Source: Bacilli bacterium (GTDB taxonomy: Bacteria; Bacillota_I; Bacilli_A; RF39; UBA660). From it: a DNA stretch of 42,896 nucleotides. The first letter of the stretch is position 1. Every line of letters begins with the position of its first letter. Below the pieces are notes generated by a model that worked only from the letters and a program-made list of their open reading frames with translations, searched no databases and was not told where the DNA came from. The DNA lies in assembly GCA_017519965.1 (NCBI GenBank), contig JAFWRK010000082.1, forward strand, positions 1-42,896. Reading direction: 5' to 3'. The position numbers and the translations under genes were made by a program. Positions 1 through 7,495 of the stretch are shown piece by piece.

Positions 1-1
1 A

Positions 2-442
2 TTTATACAAGAAGAAAAAATACTTGATACTAATTATCGTACAGAAAAAATACTTGATGAGGGTACTATTCTTACGATGTTTACTAAACTTAGAAGAAGA
101 TTTTTAAATGATATTAAAGTAAATGATATGCATTTAGAATTAGCTATTTATTCTATTATGATTTATTACAATAGTAAGAGAAGTTCTTTTTTTAGAAGCT
201 TCGATAATTTTAGATTTAGAATAAATGGAAGAAAGAGAAAACTTGGAATAATGCAAGTTGAATCTAATACTTTTATTACGGATATTGAAAGTATTGATAT
301 TGTTACTAGAGAATTAAAGAAAATAGTTGGTAAGAAGACTGGCTCTGGTGTTTATGATGCTGCTATAAGTAAATATATGGAAGATGATAATTTAGAGGTA
401 TTGGAAATTTATAATACACTTAAGAATTTCTTTAAAATTTAA
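2..442 (+). CDS. Unknown protein, 5' end cut by window edge
   Basis: I do not recognise this protein. The reading frame is open from base 2 with no stop. The first internal ATG (77) has no well-placed ribosome-binding site, since GAGGGT lies 13 bases upstream, so the gene most likely starts outside the window and only its last ~146 residues are here. The N-terminal part contains EKILD twice, ten residues apart, encoded by a repeated tacttgat string. The rest is basic and mixed polar/hydrophobic with no signal peptide or membrane helix, so it is probably cytoplasmic. It is followed after 38 bases by a lipoprotein gene with no clear terminator between them, so they may be co-transcribed. Confidence 0.6.
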   Translation, partial: FIQEEKILDTNYRTEKILDEGTILTMFTKLRRRFLNDIKVNDMHLELAIYSIMIYYNSKRSSFFRSFDNFRFRINGRKRKLGIMQVESNTFITDIESIDIVTRELKKIVGKKTGSGVYDAAISKYMEDDNLEVLEIYNTLKNFFKI

Positions 443-480
443 TTTAAGTATGATATATTTTATATATAATAGGTGGTAAT

Positions 481-1314
481 ATGAAGAATATAAAATATAT
501 TGTACTTTTTATTTTGGTTATTGTTATAACTGGATGTAGTTATAAGTATGCAACAACGACTAGAAATATTAGACATAGTGGATTCTCAGTAGCTTCTAAT
601 AGTTTTAAATGTGATTCTATTTTTGATTCAAAGGAAGAAATAGTTAAAGAACCTATAGCTTTCTATATAGGTGGATATATCTTTACAGAGACCGGATATC
701 TATATGAGACTAATTTAGGTAAGGTTTATTCTAATAATATGAATTGTAAAAAACCTGAATTTAGTACTTTAGTATCGGCTGTATTTGATTTATCAATTAT
801 AAAAGGAACTGATAATAATTATTATTATGTTGGTGGTAGTGAAGAAATACCTGCTTATTCACAAGTAACATCAAATGATGAAGATTACTCTTTATATGAT
901 ATTTTATTAAAAGAAAATGATGTAGTTAAAGCTAGTACTATTAATTCTAAAGAAGGAATTTATTATGTATTAAAAAGAAATGGTAATATATATGAATATG
1001 ATATTACCAAGGATAAAAATAATCATTATTCTTTAATTAATAGTTATGTAAAGTATGATTATAATGATTATGGTTCTACTATTATAGATTTTAATTATAA
1101 TGGTTCTTCTACATCTACTTTTGTAAAGACTGAGAATAGTTATTATAGAATGAAAGTTACTAATAGTGAAGAATGTTCTAAATATGCAGATGTTAATTGT
1201 GTTTATGAAATGGCATTAGATGACAAATTAACTGAAGAGTATGATCAAATACTTGCATATAACGGTTCTACTTTAATAACAAAGTATGGAAAGATTTTTA
1301 ATGTAAACAATTAA
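481..1314 (+). CDS. Putative lipoprotein of unknown function
   Basis: The 277-residue product starts with a charged, then hydrophobic segment ending in VITGC (residues ~15-19). This is a classical lipobox, so the mature protein should be lipid-anchored at Cys19 on the outer face of the membrane. The remainder is rich in Tyr, Asn, Ser and Thr with scattered Cys (e.g. NMNCKKP, SEECSK, VNCVYE) and short strand-like segments such as NGNIYEYDI, suggesting a beta-rich, possibly propeller-like fold. I do not recognise a family. AGGTGG lies seven bases upstream of the ATG. A hairpin overlapping the 3' end probably terminates the transcript. Lipoprotein status is fairly sure; function is unknown. Confidence 0.8.
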   Translation: MKNIKYIVLFILVIVITGCSYKYATTTRNIRHSGFSVASNSFKCDSIFDSKEEIVKEPIAFYIGGYIFTETGYLYETNLGKVYSNNMNCKKPEFSTLVSAVFDLSIIKGTDNNYYYVGGSEEIPAYSQVTSNDEDYSLYDILLKENDVVKASTINSKEGIYYVLKRNGNIYEYDITKDKNNHYSLINSYVKYDYNDYGSTIIDFNYNGSSTSTFVKTENSYYRMKVTNSEECSKYADVNCVYEMALDDKLTEEYDQILAYNGSTLITKYGKIFNVNN

Positions 1315-1328
1315 ATCTTTCTTTTTTT
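1289..1328 (+). terminator. Putative terminator after the lipoprotein gene
   Basis: AAAGATTT and AAATCTTT face each other around the stop codon and are followed by a T-run (ctttttttat). The long loop makes it weaker than the other terminators here. Confidence 0.5.
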
Positions 1329-1373
1329 ATGAAAAAATGATATAATATGATTGCTTTTTAAAGGGGGATTACT

Positions 1374-1949
1374 ATGTATCTTAAAGATTGTAAAAGTAAT
1401 ATTTTTAAAGATAATGATATTGATGATGTTACTAAGTTTATTGATGATTATAATTTATTATTAAAAAAAGCAGAAGAGTCAGATAATTCTAGAAGATATT
1501 ATAGATATCTTTGTAATAATTATGATAATAAGTATTATTCTAATAACGCTTCTTCTAATCAATTGAAGTGTATCAAAGAGAGTAGAGACAATATTCATAA
1601 AAAAGCTATAAAAGATTTGGAAGATTTTATTTCATTAGATAAAAAATGTTCTTTAGAAAAAAATGAATTAATTAATAATTGTGTTGATTATAAGTTAGAT
1701 ATATTTAATGAGTTTAATAAAAATAGTAAAGATTTATTATATAGATATGCTGCATTAGAGAGTAGTATTTATAAGGCTTTTTTAACTGATTATGATAATT
1801 ATATTTTTTATCGAGAATATAATAAGAAAAATAATTATAAGTATGTACATGATAATAGTGATTTAATTGATAATTATAACTATTTAAAAAGTATTTATCC
1901 TAATTATGGAAATAAATCTAATAAGGTGTTAATAAAGAAGAAAAAATAG
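1374..1949 (+). CDS. Unknown Asn/Lys/Tyr-rich cytoplasmic protein
   Basis: I do not recognise this 191-residue protein. It is unusually rich in Asn, Asp, Lys and Tyr, with no signal peptide or membrane helix. Predominantly helical-looking stretches (e.g. NLLLKKAEESDNSRRYYRY and the DLEDFISLDKK region) suggest an alpha-helical soluble protein, and it ends in a lysine tail (IKKKK). It has its own start signals: a TATAAT-like box about 40 bases upstream and AAAGGGGG six bases before the ATG. It ends 27 bases before the methyltransferase gene. Composition follows the local AT-rich codon bias, so there is no sign of transfer. Confidence 0.7.
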   Translation: MYLKDCKSNIFKDNDIDDVTKFIDDYNLLLKKAEESDNSRRYYRYLCNNYDNKYYSNNASSNQLKCIKESRDNIHKKAIKDLEDFISLDKKCSLEKNELINNCVDYKLDIFNEFNKNSKDLLYRYAALESSIYKAFLTDYDNYIFYREYNKKNNYKYVHDNSDLIDNYNYLKSIYPNYGNKSNKVLIKKKK

Positions 1950-1976
1950 TATGGTATAATTATAGGGGTGAGTTTT

Positions 1977-2849
1977 ATGTTACTTGCGAGTGAATGGAAA
2001 GATTATGAATTAATAGATGCTTCCTGTGGAGAAAAAATAGAAAGATGGGGAAATATTTATTTACTTAGACCTGATCCTCAAATTATATGGGATAATGGTA
2101 AATTAATTGATAAGTATAAAGATATAATTAATGCTGTATATTATCGTAGTAATAAAGGCGGTGGACATTGGGAAAATCTTAAGTCTACACCAGCTTCTTG
2201 GAAAATTAAATATAATGATTTAACTTTTAATATTAAGCAAATGGGATTTAAACATACTGGTTTATTTCCAGAACAAGCTGTTAATTGGGATTTTATGATT
2301 AAGAAGATTAAAAATAGTAAAAGACAAATAAAAGTATTAAATTTATTTGCATATACTGGAGGAGCAACTGTTGCTTGTTTATCTGCTGGAGCTCATGTTA
2401 CTCATGTGGATTCTTCTCGTGGCATGGTAGATTGGTGTAAAGAAAATGTTAATGATTCTGGATATCAAGGAGATCATATAAGATATATAGTTGATGATGT
2501 ATTAAAATTTGTAGAAAGAGAAATTAGAAGAGGAAATAAATATGATGCTATAATTATGGATCCTCCTAGTTATGGTAGAGGTGCTAATGGAGAAGTTTGG
2601 GATATTGAAAAGAATTTAAACTATTTAGTACAAAGATGCAGTGAGTTATTGAGTGATAAACCATTATTTTTTCTAATTAATTCTTATACAACTGGATTAT
2701 CTTCTAAAGTATTAGAAAACTTATTAACAATTCATGTGGATAAAAAATATTCAGGAATGGTTAGTTGTGGAGAAGTAGGTATTCCTATTAAGAATAATAA
2801 TTTAGTATTACCTTGTGGTATATATGGAAGATGGGAAGAAAATGAATAA
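1977..2849 (+). CDS. Class I SAM-dependent methyltransferase, RlmI-like
   Basis: Rossmann-fold methyltransferase of the COG1092 type, whose studied member RlmI makes m5C in 23S rRNA; rRNA methylation is the likely role here. Visible motifs are the SAM-binding LFAYTGGATVACL (motif I), the acidic HVDSS after strand 2, and the catalytic DPPSYGRG (motif IV). The N-terminal PUA domain of RlmI is absent; instead a ~100-residue N-terminal region carries YYRSNKGGGHW. I chose ATG 1977 because an in-frame GTG at 1968 lies inside the ribosome-binding string AGGGGTG. A TATAAT box lies just upstream. The pseudouridine synthase gene overlaps its end by eight bases, suggesting a small RNA-modification operon. 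The exact base modified cannot be read from the sequence. Confidence 0.85.
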   Translation: MLLASEWKDYELIDASCGEKIERWGNIYLLRPDPQIIWDNGKLIDKYKDIINAVYYRSNKGGGHWENLKSTPASWKIKYNDLTFNIKQMGFKHTGLFPEQAVNWDFMIKKIKNSKRQIKVLNLFAYTGGATVACLSAGAHVTHVDSSRGMVDWCKENVNDSGYQGDHIRYIVDDVLKFVEREIRRGNKYDAIIMDPPSYGRGANGEVWDIEKNLNYLVQRCSELLSDKPLFFLINSYTTGLSSKVLENLLTIHVDKKYSGMVSCGEVGIPIKNNNLVLPCGIYGRWEENE

Positions 2850-3504
2850 TCTTAATGTTTTATATGAAGATAATCATATTATTGTAGTTGAAAAACCTTT
2901 TAATGTACTTAGTCAAGGAGATGCTACTGGAGATTTAGATCTTCTTACTATGGTTAAACAATATATTAAAGTTAAATATAATAAACCTGGAAATGTATAT
3001 ATTGGTCTTATCCATAGATTAGATAGACCAGTTGGTGGTATTATGGTATTTGCTCGTAGTAGTAAAGCAGCTAGTAGACTTAATAAACAATTCCAAGAGC
3101 ATACTATAACAAAGAAATATTTAGCTATTGTTAAAGGAAAGATAGATGATAGTGGTACCTTTATTGATAAGTTAGAAAAATTAGATAATGGAAATACTAT
3201 TGTGAGTGATAATGGTAAAGAATCTATTCTTAGTTATAATTTAGTTGAATATAATTCAAAATTTGATGAATCTCTTGTAGATATTGAATTAAAGACTGGT
3301 AGACATCATCAAATTAGAGTTCAATTTGCTAGTAGAGGGCATTATTTAATAGGAGATCAAAGATATGGAAAGAATGATATGAAACAATTATGTTTATATT
3401 CATATTTTTTATCGTTTACACATCCTGTAAGTAAAGAAAAAATGACTTTTTCGTTATATCCTAAAAGTACTGGCGAATGGAGTAATTTTAAATTAGATAA
3501 ATAA
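2842..3504 (+). CDS. RluA/RluD-family pseudouridine synthase
   Basis: Converts uridine to pseudouridine in RNA, most likely rRNA. The catalytic motif GLIHRLDRPVGG carries the invariant Asp, and the downstream ELKTGRHHQIRVQFA is the family's second conserved block; both are characteristic of the RluA/RluD superfamily. At ~220 residues it has no N-terminal S4 domain and so resembles the short RluA-type members. ATG 2842 is preferred over upstream in-frame starts (GTG 2815, ATG 2824) because it gives the usual NVLYEDNHIIVVEKP N-terminus, though its GGGAAG ribosome-binding site is only three bases away. It overlaps the methyltransferase gene by eight bases and is followed by a good terminator. 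Which uridine it targets cannot be inferred. Confidence 0.9.
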   Translation: MNNLNVLYEDNHIIVVEKPFNVLSQGDATGDLDLLTMVKQYIKVKYNKPGNVYIGLIHRLDRPVGGIMVFARSSKAASRLNKQFQEHTITKKYLAIVKGKIDDSGTFIDKLEKLDNGNTIVSDNGKESILSYNLVEYNSKFDESLVDIELKTGRHHQIRVQFASRGHYLIGDQRYGKNDMKQLCLYSYFLSFTHPVSKEKMTFSLYPKSTGEWSNFKLDK

Positions 3505-3542
3505 TATACATTTTTTACAATGTAAATTATTGTACATGAAAT

Positions 3543-3570
3543 AAAATGTTTGCATTCCAAACATTTTTTT
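3543..3570 (+). terminator. Rho-independent terminator
   Basis: AAAATGTTTG / CAAACATTTT stem with loop CATTC and a run of T; it closes the methyltransferase-pseudouridine synthase operon. Confidence 0.85.
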
Positions 3571-3616
3571 GTTATTATTAATTTAGATTATAAGAATAGA
3601 GGGAGTCTGATTATAT

Positions 3617-4615
3617 ATGAATTTTAATTTTGGATGGTTTTTAAGCTTACCTGGAATGTTTATTACAGGTGGAGTAGTTTTATTAATTATCGCTTTAATT
3701 ATTTTATTAGTAACAAATAAAAAATCTAAGAAAGGTGAAGGAGAACCTGAGACACCAGTTGAGAATGCTGCACCTGCTACACCTGAGGTAGCACCAGTTG
3801 CTCCTGCTGCTCCTGAAGCTCCAGTTCAACCTATGGAAGCTCCAGTTGCTCCAGTTGAACCTGCTCCAGTAGTTCCTGAGCCAGTTGCTCCAGTAGAACC
3901 CGCTGCACCAACTCCAGTAGTTGATCCAGCTGCAGTTATGGCAGCTACTGCTAGTACTGATGTTGCACCTGCTGTTCCAGTTATTCCAGCACCTGCTGAA
4001 GAGCCAGCTCCAGTTGAATCTGCACCAGCACCTGTTGAAGTTGCTCCTATAGCACCTCCATTAGATATTAGACCAATAGAGGAGGCAACTCCAGTTGTTC
4101 CTGAAACACCTGTTGTACCTGAACCTACACCTGTAGTTCCTGCAGCACCAGCTCCAGTAACTCCAGAGCCTGTAGCACCAGTTGTTCCAGAACCTGTAGT
4201 TACTCCAGAACCAGTTGCACCAGCACCTGCTGAACCTGCTCCAATTTATGGAGGAGCTAATCCAGCTGTTGGTACTAATGTAGAAATTGAAAATAATCCT
4301 ACTCATCAAATATATGGTGGAGCAGATCCTTTAGAGAATACTCAAAATATTCCACAGGTTAATGTACCTGTTGTTGAGGCACCTGTTTCTCCAGTAGTTC
4401 CTGAAGTACCTGTTGCTCCAGTAGCGCCAGCTCCTGTTGCACCTGCTGTACCAGAACCTACACCTGTAGTTCCTGCAGCACCAGCTCCAGTAGCTCCAGC
4501 AGTACAACCTGTAGTTGCTCCTACACCAGCTGTAGCACCAGTTGCTCCTAGTGTACCAGTAACACCAGTTGCAGGAGTACAACCTGTAAATCCAGGAACT
4601 GTTGTTAATCAATAA
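3617..4615 (+). CDS. Membrane-anchored Pro/Ala/Val-rich repeat protein
   Basis: The 332-residue protein has one transmembrane helix (residues ~12-33, [20 protein letters not shown]) followed by NKKSKK. The rest is about 290 residues of low-complexity PVAPxPVVPEP-type repeat. By the positive-inside rule the lysines place the repeat in the cytoplasm, unlike wall-spanning proline-rich domains, but the absence of a long N-terminal segment makes this uncertain. Two copies of IYGGA[ND]P ([20 protein letters not shown]) interrupt the repeat. There is no LPXTG signal. GAGGGAG lies 11 bases before the ATG, a slightly long spacing. It stands alone between two terminators, upstream of the SipW/TasA-like pair. 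Function unknown; a flexible scaffold or tether is possible. Confidence 0.85.
   Translation: MNFNFGWFLSLPGMFITGGVVLLIIALIILLVTNKKSKKGEGEPETPVENAAPATPEVAPVAPAAPEAPVQPMEAPVAPVEPAPVVPEPVAPVEPAAPTPVVDPAAVMAATASTDVAPAVPVIPAPAEEPAPVESAPAPVEVAPIAPPLDIRPIEEATPVVPETPVVPEPTPVVPAAPAPVTPEPVAPVVPEPVVTPEPVAPAPAEPAPIYGGANPAVGTNVEIENNPTHQIYGGADPLENTQNIPQVNVPVVEAPVSPVVPEVPVAPVAPAPVAPAVPEPTPVVPAAPAPVAPAVQPVVAPTPAVAPVAPSVPVTPVAGVQPVNPGTVVNQ
4121..4159 (+). repeat. 39-base direct repeat, copy 1
   Basis: Exact copy of 4454-4492, beginning gaacctacacctgtagttcc, inside the proline-rich gene. The two copies are 333 bases (111 codons) apart, so duplication or recombination keeps the frame. Confidence 0.85.
4454..4492 (+). 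repeat. 39-base direct repeat, copy 2
   Basis: Second exact copy of the repeat at 4121-4159; both encode the same [13 protein letters not shown] stretch. Confidence 0.85.
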
Positions 4616-4620
4616 TAATT

Positions 4621-4643
4621 AAAAAGCTTTAAAGCTTTTTTTC
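4621..4643 (+). terminator. Rho-independent terminator
   Basis: AAAAAGC / GCTTTTT palindrome with a short TTTAAA centre and T-rich tail, five bases after the proline-rich gene's stop. Confidence 0.75.
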
Positions 4644-4660
4644 TTTATAAGGTGATATTA

Positions 4661-5218
4661 ATGTATAAGTTTTTTAAAATACTTGAAAAAATGTTATATA
4701 TAATTTGTTTTATTACTACTATTGTTGGAGTTTTTATTATATATTGTTCTGTTTCTAGAGATGAGAATAATTTAGTTCATTTTAATAATTTATATTTTGT
4801 AGAAGTAAATGATAATAATATGAATCCTGATATTAAAAAGAATGATGTTGTATTAATATCTAAAGACAATACTTCTAATTATCATATTAATAATGCAATT
4901 GCATATTTAACTTCTGATGTAAATGGAGATATTGATGTAAAAATTGCTAAAATAGTTGATGGATATTCGAATGATAATAAGGATTCTTATATTTTTATGG
5001 TTCAACAGAATAATTCTTCTGAGCAAGAAAATATTAGTGGTGATTTAATACTGGGAAGATGGAATGGAAATAAGATTACTAATGGAGTTAATATTTTTGG
5101 TTTTATACTTTCTAGATTAGGATTTATAGTTATTACAATTGTTCCATTTATAATACTATTTTTAGTGGAATTTATTTTATTAATATTTGATTATAAGAAT
5201 AGATATTTAATTAATTAA
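4661..5218 (+). CDS. SipW-like signal peptidase fold protein, catalytic residues missing
   Basis: The 185-residue protein has an N-terminal helix (~11-33), an extracytoplasmic domain and a C-terminal hydrophobic region (~145-178), the topology of SipW/ER-type signal peptidases (family S26B). The region NDNNMNPDIKKNDVVLIS aligns with the family's SGSMxPxxxxGDxVxV box, but the catalytic Ser before Met is Asn. The THRI box that carries the catalytic His reads IAKIV, and the GDAN motif is not recognisable. It is therefore probably inactive, or a divergent relative with another role. ATG 4661 is chosen because GTG 4652 lies in the ribosome-binding string AAGGTGA. It sits 31 bases before a TasA-like gene, the usual SipW partner type. 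Confidence 0.75.
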   Translation: MYKFFKILEKMLYIICFITTIVGVFIIYCSVSRDENNLVHFNNLYFVEVNDNNMNPDIKKNDVVLISKDNTSNYHINNAIAYLTSDVNGDIDVKIAKIVDGYSNDNKDSYIFMVQQNNSSEQENISGDLILGRWNGNKITNGVNIFGFILSRLGFIVITIVPFIILFLVEFILLIFDYKNRYLIN

Positions 5219-5249
5219 TGTGGTATTATATATATAGGATGTGTTTTTT

Positions 5250-5801
5250 ATGGATAAGAATAAAAAGAAAACTTTGTTGATTGTTTTAATACTTATATTT
5301 TTTATTTCAATTGGATTCAGTTATTTATCATCTAATTTGAGAATTAATGGTGGAACTGGTATATCTCCTATGAAATGGAGTGTATACTTTGATAATATTG
5401 TAGAGGATACTGATAATACTGTTGCTGCTGAAAAACCTGCTACTATATTATCTGATAAGACTAAAATATCTTTTGATGTTCATTTAGAAAAACCACTAGA
5501 TAAATATGGTTTTCAGTTTGATATAAAAAATGATGGAACAATTGATGCTATGATAGAAAGTATTGAATTATATGGCTTTTCTGTTGAACAAGCAAAATAC
5601 ATTGATTATAAAGTTAGTTATTTAAATGGAGATGAACTTAAACTTTACGATTTATTAAAAGCTGGAAGTTCTAAGAAACTTCATTTATCTGTACTATATA
5701 AAAATAGTAATTCTGATTTACTTTCAAGTTTTAATAATGCAACACTTACTTTAAATATTGTATATGTACAAGCTGATAATAGAGCAACTAATAGAGGGTA
5801 A
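5250..5801 (+). CDS. TasA/camelysin-like exported protein with SipW-type signal
   Basis: The N-terminus has a lysine cluster, a hydrophobic core (TLLIVLILIFFISIGFSYL, residues ~9-27) and then a Ser/Asn/Gly segment (SSNLRINGGTGI). This resembles the signal region of SipW-dependent proteins such as TasA and camelysin, which form fibres or sit on the cell surface. The rest (183 residues in all) is beta-rich with KISFDVHLEKP and FDIKNDGTIDAMIESI, as expected for the Ig-like TasA core. No protease HExxH is seen. ATG 5250 follows AGGATGTG; GTG 5241 lies within that site. It is the second gene of a pair with the inactive-looking signal peptidase. Fibre formation is inference only. Confidence 0.75.
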   Translation: MDKNKKKTLLIVLILIFFISIGFSYLSSNLRINGGTGISPMKWSVYFDNIVEDTDNTVAAEKPATILSDKTKISFDVHLEKPLDKYGFQFDIKNDGTIDAMIESIELYGFSVEQAKYIDYKVSYLNGDELKLYDLLKAGSSKKLHLSVLYKNSNSDLLSSFNNATLTLNIVYVQADNRATNRG

Positions 5802-5814
5802 CCTCTTTTTTTTT
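5793..5814 (+). terminator. Rho-independent terminator overlapping the stop codon
   Basis: AGAGG-GTAA-CCTCT followed by T8; the stop codon TAA lies in the loop. Confidence 0.8.
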
Positions 5815-5829
5815 GTCAAATTTTTGACA
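5814..5829. promoter_or_regulatory. 16-base palindrome before the glycosyltransferase operon
   Basis: TGTCAAA-TT-TTTGACA is a perfect 7-base inverted repeat lying between the upstream terminator and a TATAAT box at 5857-5862. Each arm contains TTGACA/TGTCAA, but the spacing to TATAAT (27) is too long for a -35 role, so an operator or a short second hairpin is more likely. No other copy was noticed in the window. Confidence 0.4.
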
Positions 5830-5879
5830 CTTATTTGTTGTATTTTTTATATATGTTATAATAAATGTAGGTGATTATT

Positions 5880-7019
5880 ATGAAAAAAATATCAATCTTA
5901 AGTTTACATTTAGGTTATGGTGGTATTGAGAAGTCAATTATTGCTTTAGCTAATCTTTTATCTGAAAAATATAATGTAGAAATAGCTTGTTCATATAAGT
6001 TGTATGATAAGCCTGCTTTTATAATCAATAAAAAAGTAAAAGTCAGATATTTGATTAAAGATAAAGTACCTAATAAAGAAGAATTTTTTGAAGCGGTTAA
6101 AAGTAGAAAAATAAGAAATATTGTTAAAGAAGCTAATAAAAGTATAGATGTATTAAAAGTAAGAAGAAATACAATGGTTAATTATATAAAAAATTGTGAT
6201 GCTGATATTATCATTTCTTCACGTGATATATTTGATGATTGGCTTGGAAAATATGGCCCTAAAGATGCAATTAAAATAGGTTGGGAACATAATCATTATC
6301 ATGGTAATTTAAAATATGCTGATAAGATTACTAAATATGCGTCTAGATTAGATTATTTTGTTTTAGTTAGTAAAGAATTACGTGACTATTATGGTAATAG
6401 ACTTAAAGATACTAATTGTAAATGTGTATACATTCCTAATATTATTGATAAGTTGCCTAAGTATTTATCTAGACTTAATAAGAAACGTTTAGTTTGTGTA
6501 GGAAGACTTAGTGAGGAAAAGGGACAATTAGATTTATTAAAACTTTATAAAAGAATATATGAAGTATATCCTGACTGGACTTTAGAAATAATTGGTGATG
6601 GACCTTTAAGAAAAAAACTTGAAGATTATATAAAAGAAAATGATTTAAGTAATAATGTTACTTTACACGGATTTAGAAATAAAGATTATATAGATGACAT
6701 TTTACATAATTCTTCAATTTATTTAATGACATCATTTACTGAGTCTTTTGGAATAGTTTTAATAGAAGCTATGTCTCATGGAGTTCCTTGTATAGCTTTT
6801 GATTCTGCTGAAGGAGCTAGAGAATTAATAGATAATGGAGAAAATGGTTATTTAATAAAAGATAGAGATTTTTCAAAATATTTGAAGAAAGTTTTTAAAC
6901 TTATAGATGATCAAGAATTGAGAGTATCTTTAGGTAAAAATGCTTATGAAGAAGCTAAAGCTTATACTGGAGATGAAGTTATAAAACTTTGGTATGATAT
7001 TTTGGAGGAAGAGAAGTGA
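5880..7019 (+). CDS. GT4-family glycosyltransferase
   Basis: Retaining GT-B glycosyltransferase (CAZy GT4-like, 379 residues) that would add a sugar from a nucleotide donor to an envelope glycan or glycolipid precursor. The N-terminal domain begins ISILSLHLGYGGIEKS. The C-terminal donor domain has RLVCVGRLSEEKGQLDL, WTLEIIGDGPLRKKL, VTLHGFRNK and the EX7E motif in TESFGIVLIEAMSHGVP. ATG 5880 is chosen; GTG 5871 is part of the ribosome-binding string AGGTGATT. It ends in TGA, the only TGA stop among the complete genes here. First gene of a tight four-gene operon (gap of eight bases to the next). The sugar and acceptor are not predictable. Confidence 0.9.
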   Translation: MKKISILSLHLGYGGIEKSIIALANLLSEKYNVEIACSYKLYDKPAFIINKKVKVRYLIKDKVPNKEEFFEAVKSRKIRNIVKEANKSIDVLKVRRNTMVNYIKNCDADIIISSRDIFDDWLGKYGPKDAIKIGWEHNHYHGNLKYADKITKYASRLDYFVLVSKELRDYYGNRLKDTNCKCVYIPNIIDKLPKYLSRLNKKRLVCVGRLSEEKGQLDLLKLYKRIYEVYPDWTLEIIGDGPLRKKLEDYIKENDLSNNVTLHGFRNKDYIDDILHNSSIYLMTSFTESFGIVLIEAMSHGVPCIAFDSAEGARELIDNGENGYLIKDRDFSKYLKKVFKLIDDQELRVSLGKNAYEEAKAYTGDEVIKLWYDILEEEK

Positions 7020-7027
7020 TTAATTAA

Positions 7028-7495
7028 ATGAAAGTATTATTTGTAGCTAGTACAGGTGGACATTTAAATGAATTATTACAATTAAAAGATATGTTTAATA
7101 AATATGATTATCATATTATTACTGAAAAGACTAAATCCAATCTAAATCTTAGAAATACATATCCAAAAAGAGTTAATTATTTAGTATATGGAACTAAAGA
7201 TCATATGTTAACTTATCCTTTTAAATTAATTTATAATTGTATTAAAAGTTTCTTTTTATATTTAAAAATACATCCTGATTATATAGTTACTACTGGTGTT
7301 CATACTGCAGGACCTATATGTTTAATTGGTAAACTATTTGGTTCTAGAATTATATTTATAGAAACTTTTGCAAGTATTAATAAAGGAACTGTTACAGGTA
7401 AACTATTATATCCTGTTAGTAATAAATTTATAGTTCAATGGAAAAGCTTAAAGAAGGAGTTTCCAAAGAGCGAGTATGGGGGATGGATTTATTAA
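7028..7495 (+). CDS. Alg14/PssD-like glycosyltransferase subunit
   Basis: The 155-residue protein begins MKVLFVASTGGHLNELLQL, the hallmark of Alg14/PssD/Cps14F proteins (PF08660). These bind the membrane and the lipid-linked acceptor and recruit the separate catalytic Alg13/PssE subunit. A conserved TTGVHTAGPICLIGKLFG and IIFIETFA follow, then VQWKSLKKEFP near the C-terminus, where Alg14 contacts its partner. The next gene encodes the Alg13-like half and starts on the last base of this stop codon (TAATG), so the two are almost certainly translationally coupled. Together they would add the second sugar to a lipid-linked saccharide; the actual sugar is unknown. Confidence 0.88.
   Translation: MKVLFVASTGGHLNELLQLKDMFNKYDYHIITEKTKSNLNLRNTYPKRVNYLVYGTKDHMLTYPFKLIYNCIKSFFLYLKIHPDYIVTTGVHTAGPICLIGKLFGSRIIFIETFASINKGTVTGKLLYPVSNKFIVQWKSLKKEFPKSEYGGWIY

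Noticed and set aside
3357..3560. Minus-strand frame over the end of the pseudouridine synthase gene
   Set aside because: Shadow of a clear family gene; crosses the terminator region and has no ribosome-binding site.
4061..4612. Two minus-strand frames (4061-4309 and 4331-4612) opposite the proline-rich gene
   Set aside because: They are the antisense of a low-complexity P/A/V repeat, giving Trp/Tyr/Ser/Arg-rich nonsense with no start signals.
3617..4615. CRISPR-like or minisatellite array in the repetitive stretch
   Set aside because: The repeats are imperfect, in frame and protein-coding, with no regular spacer structure.
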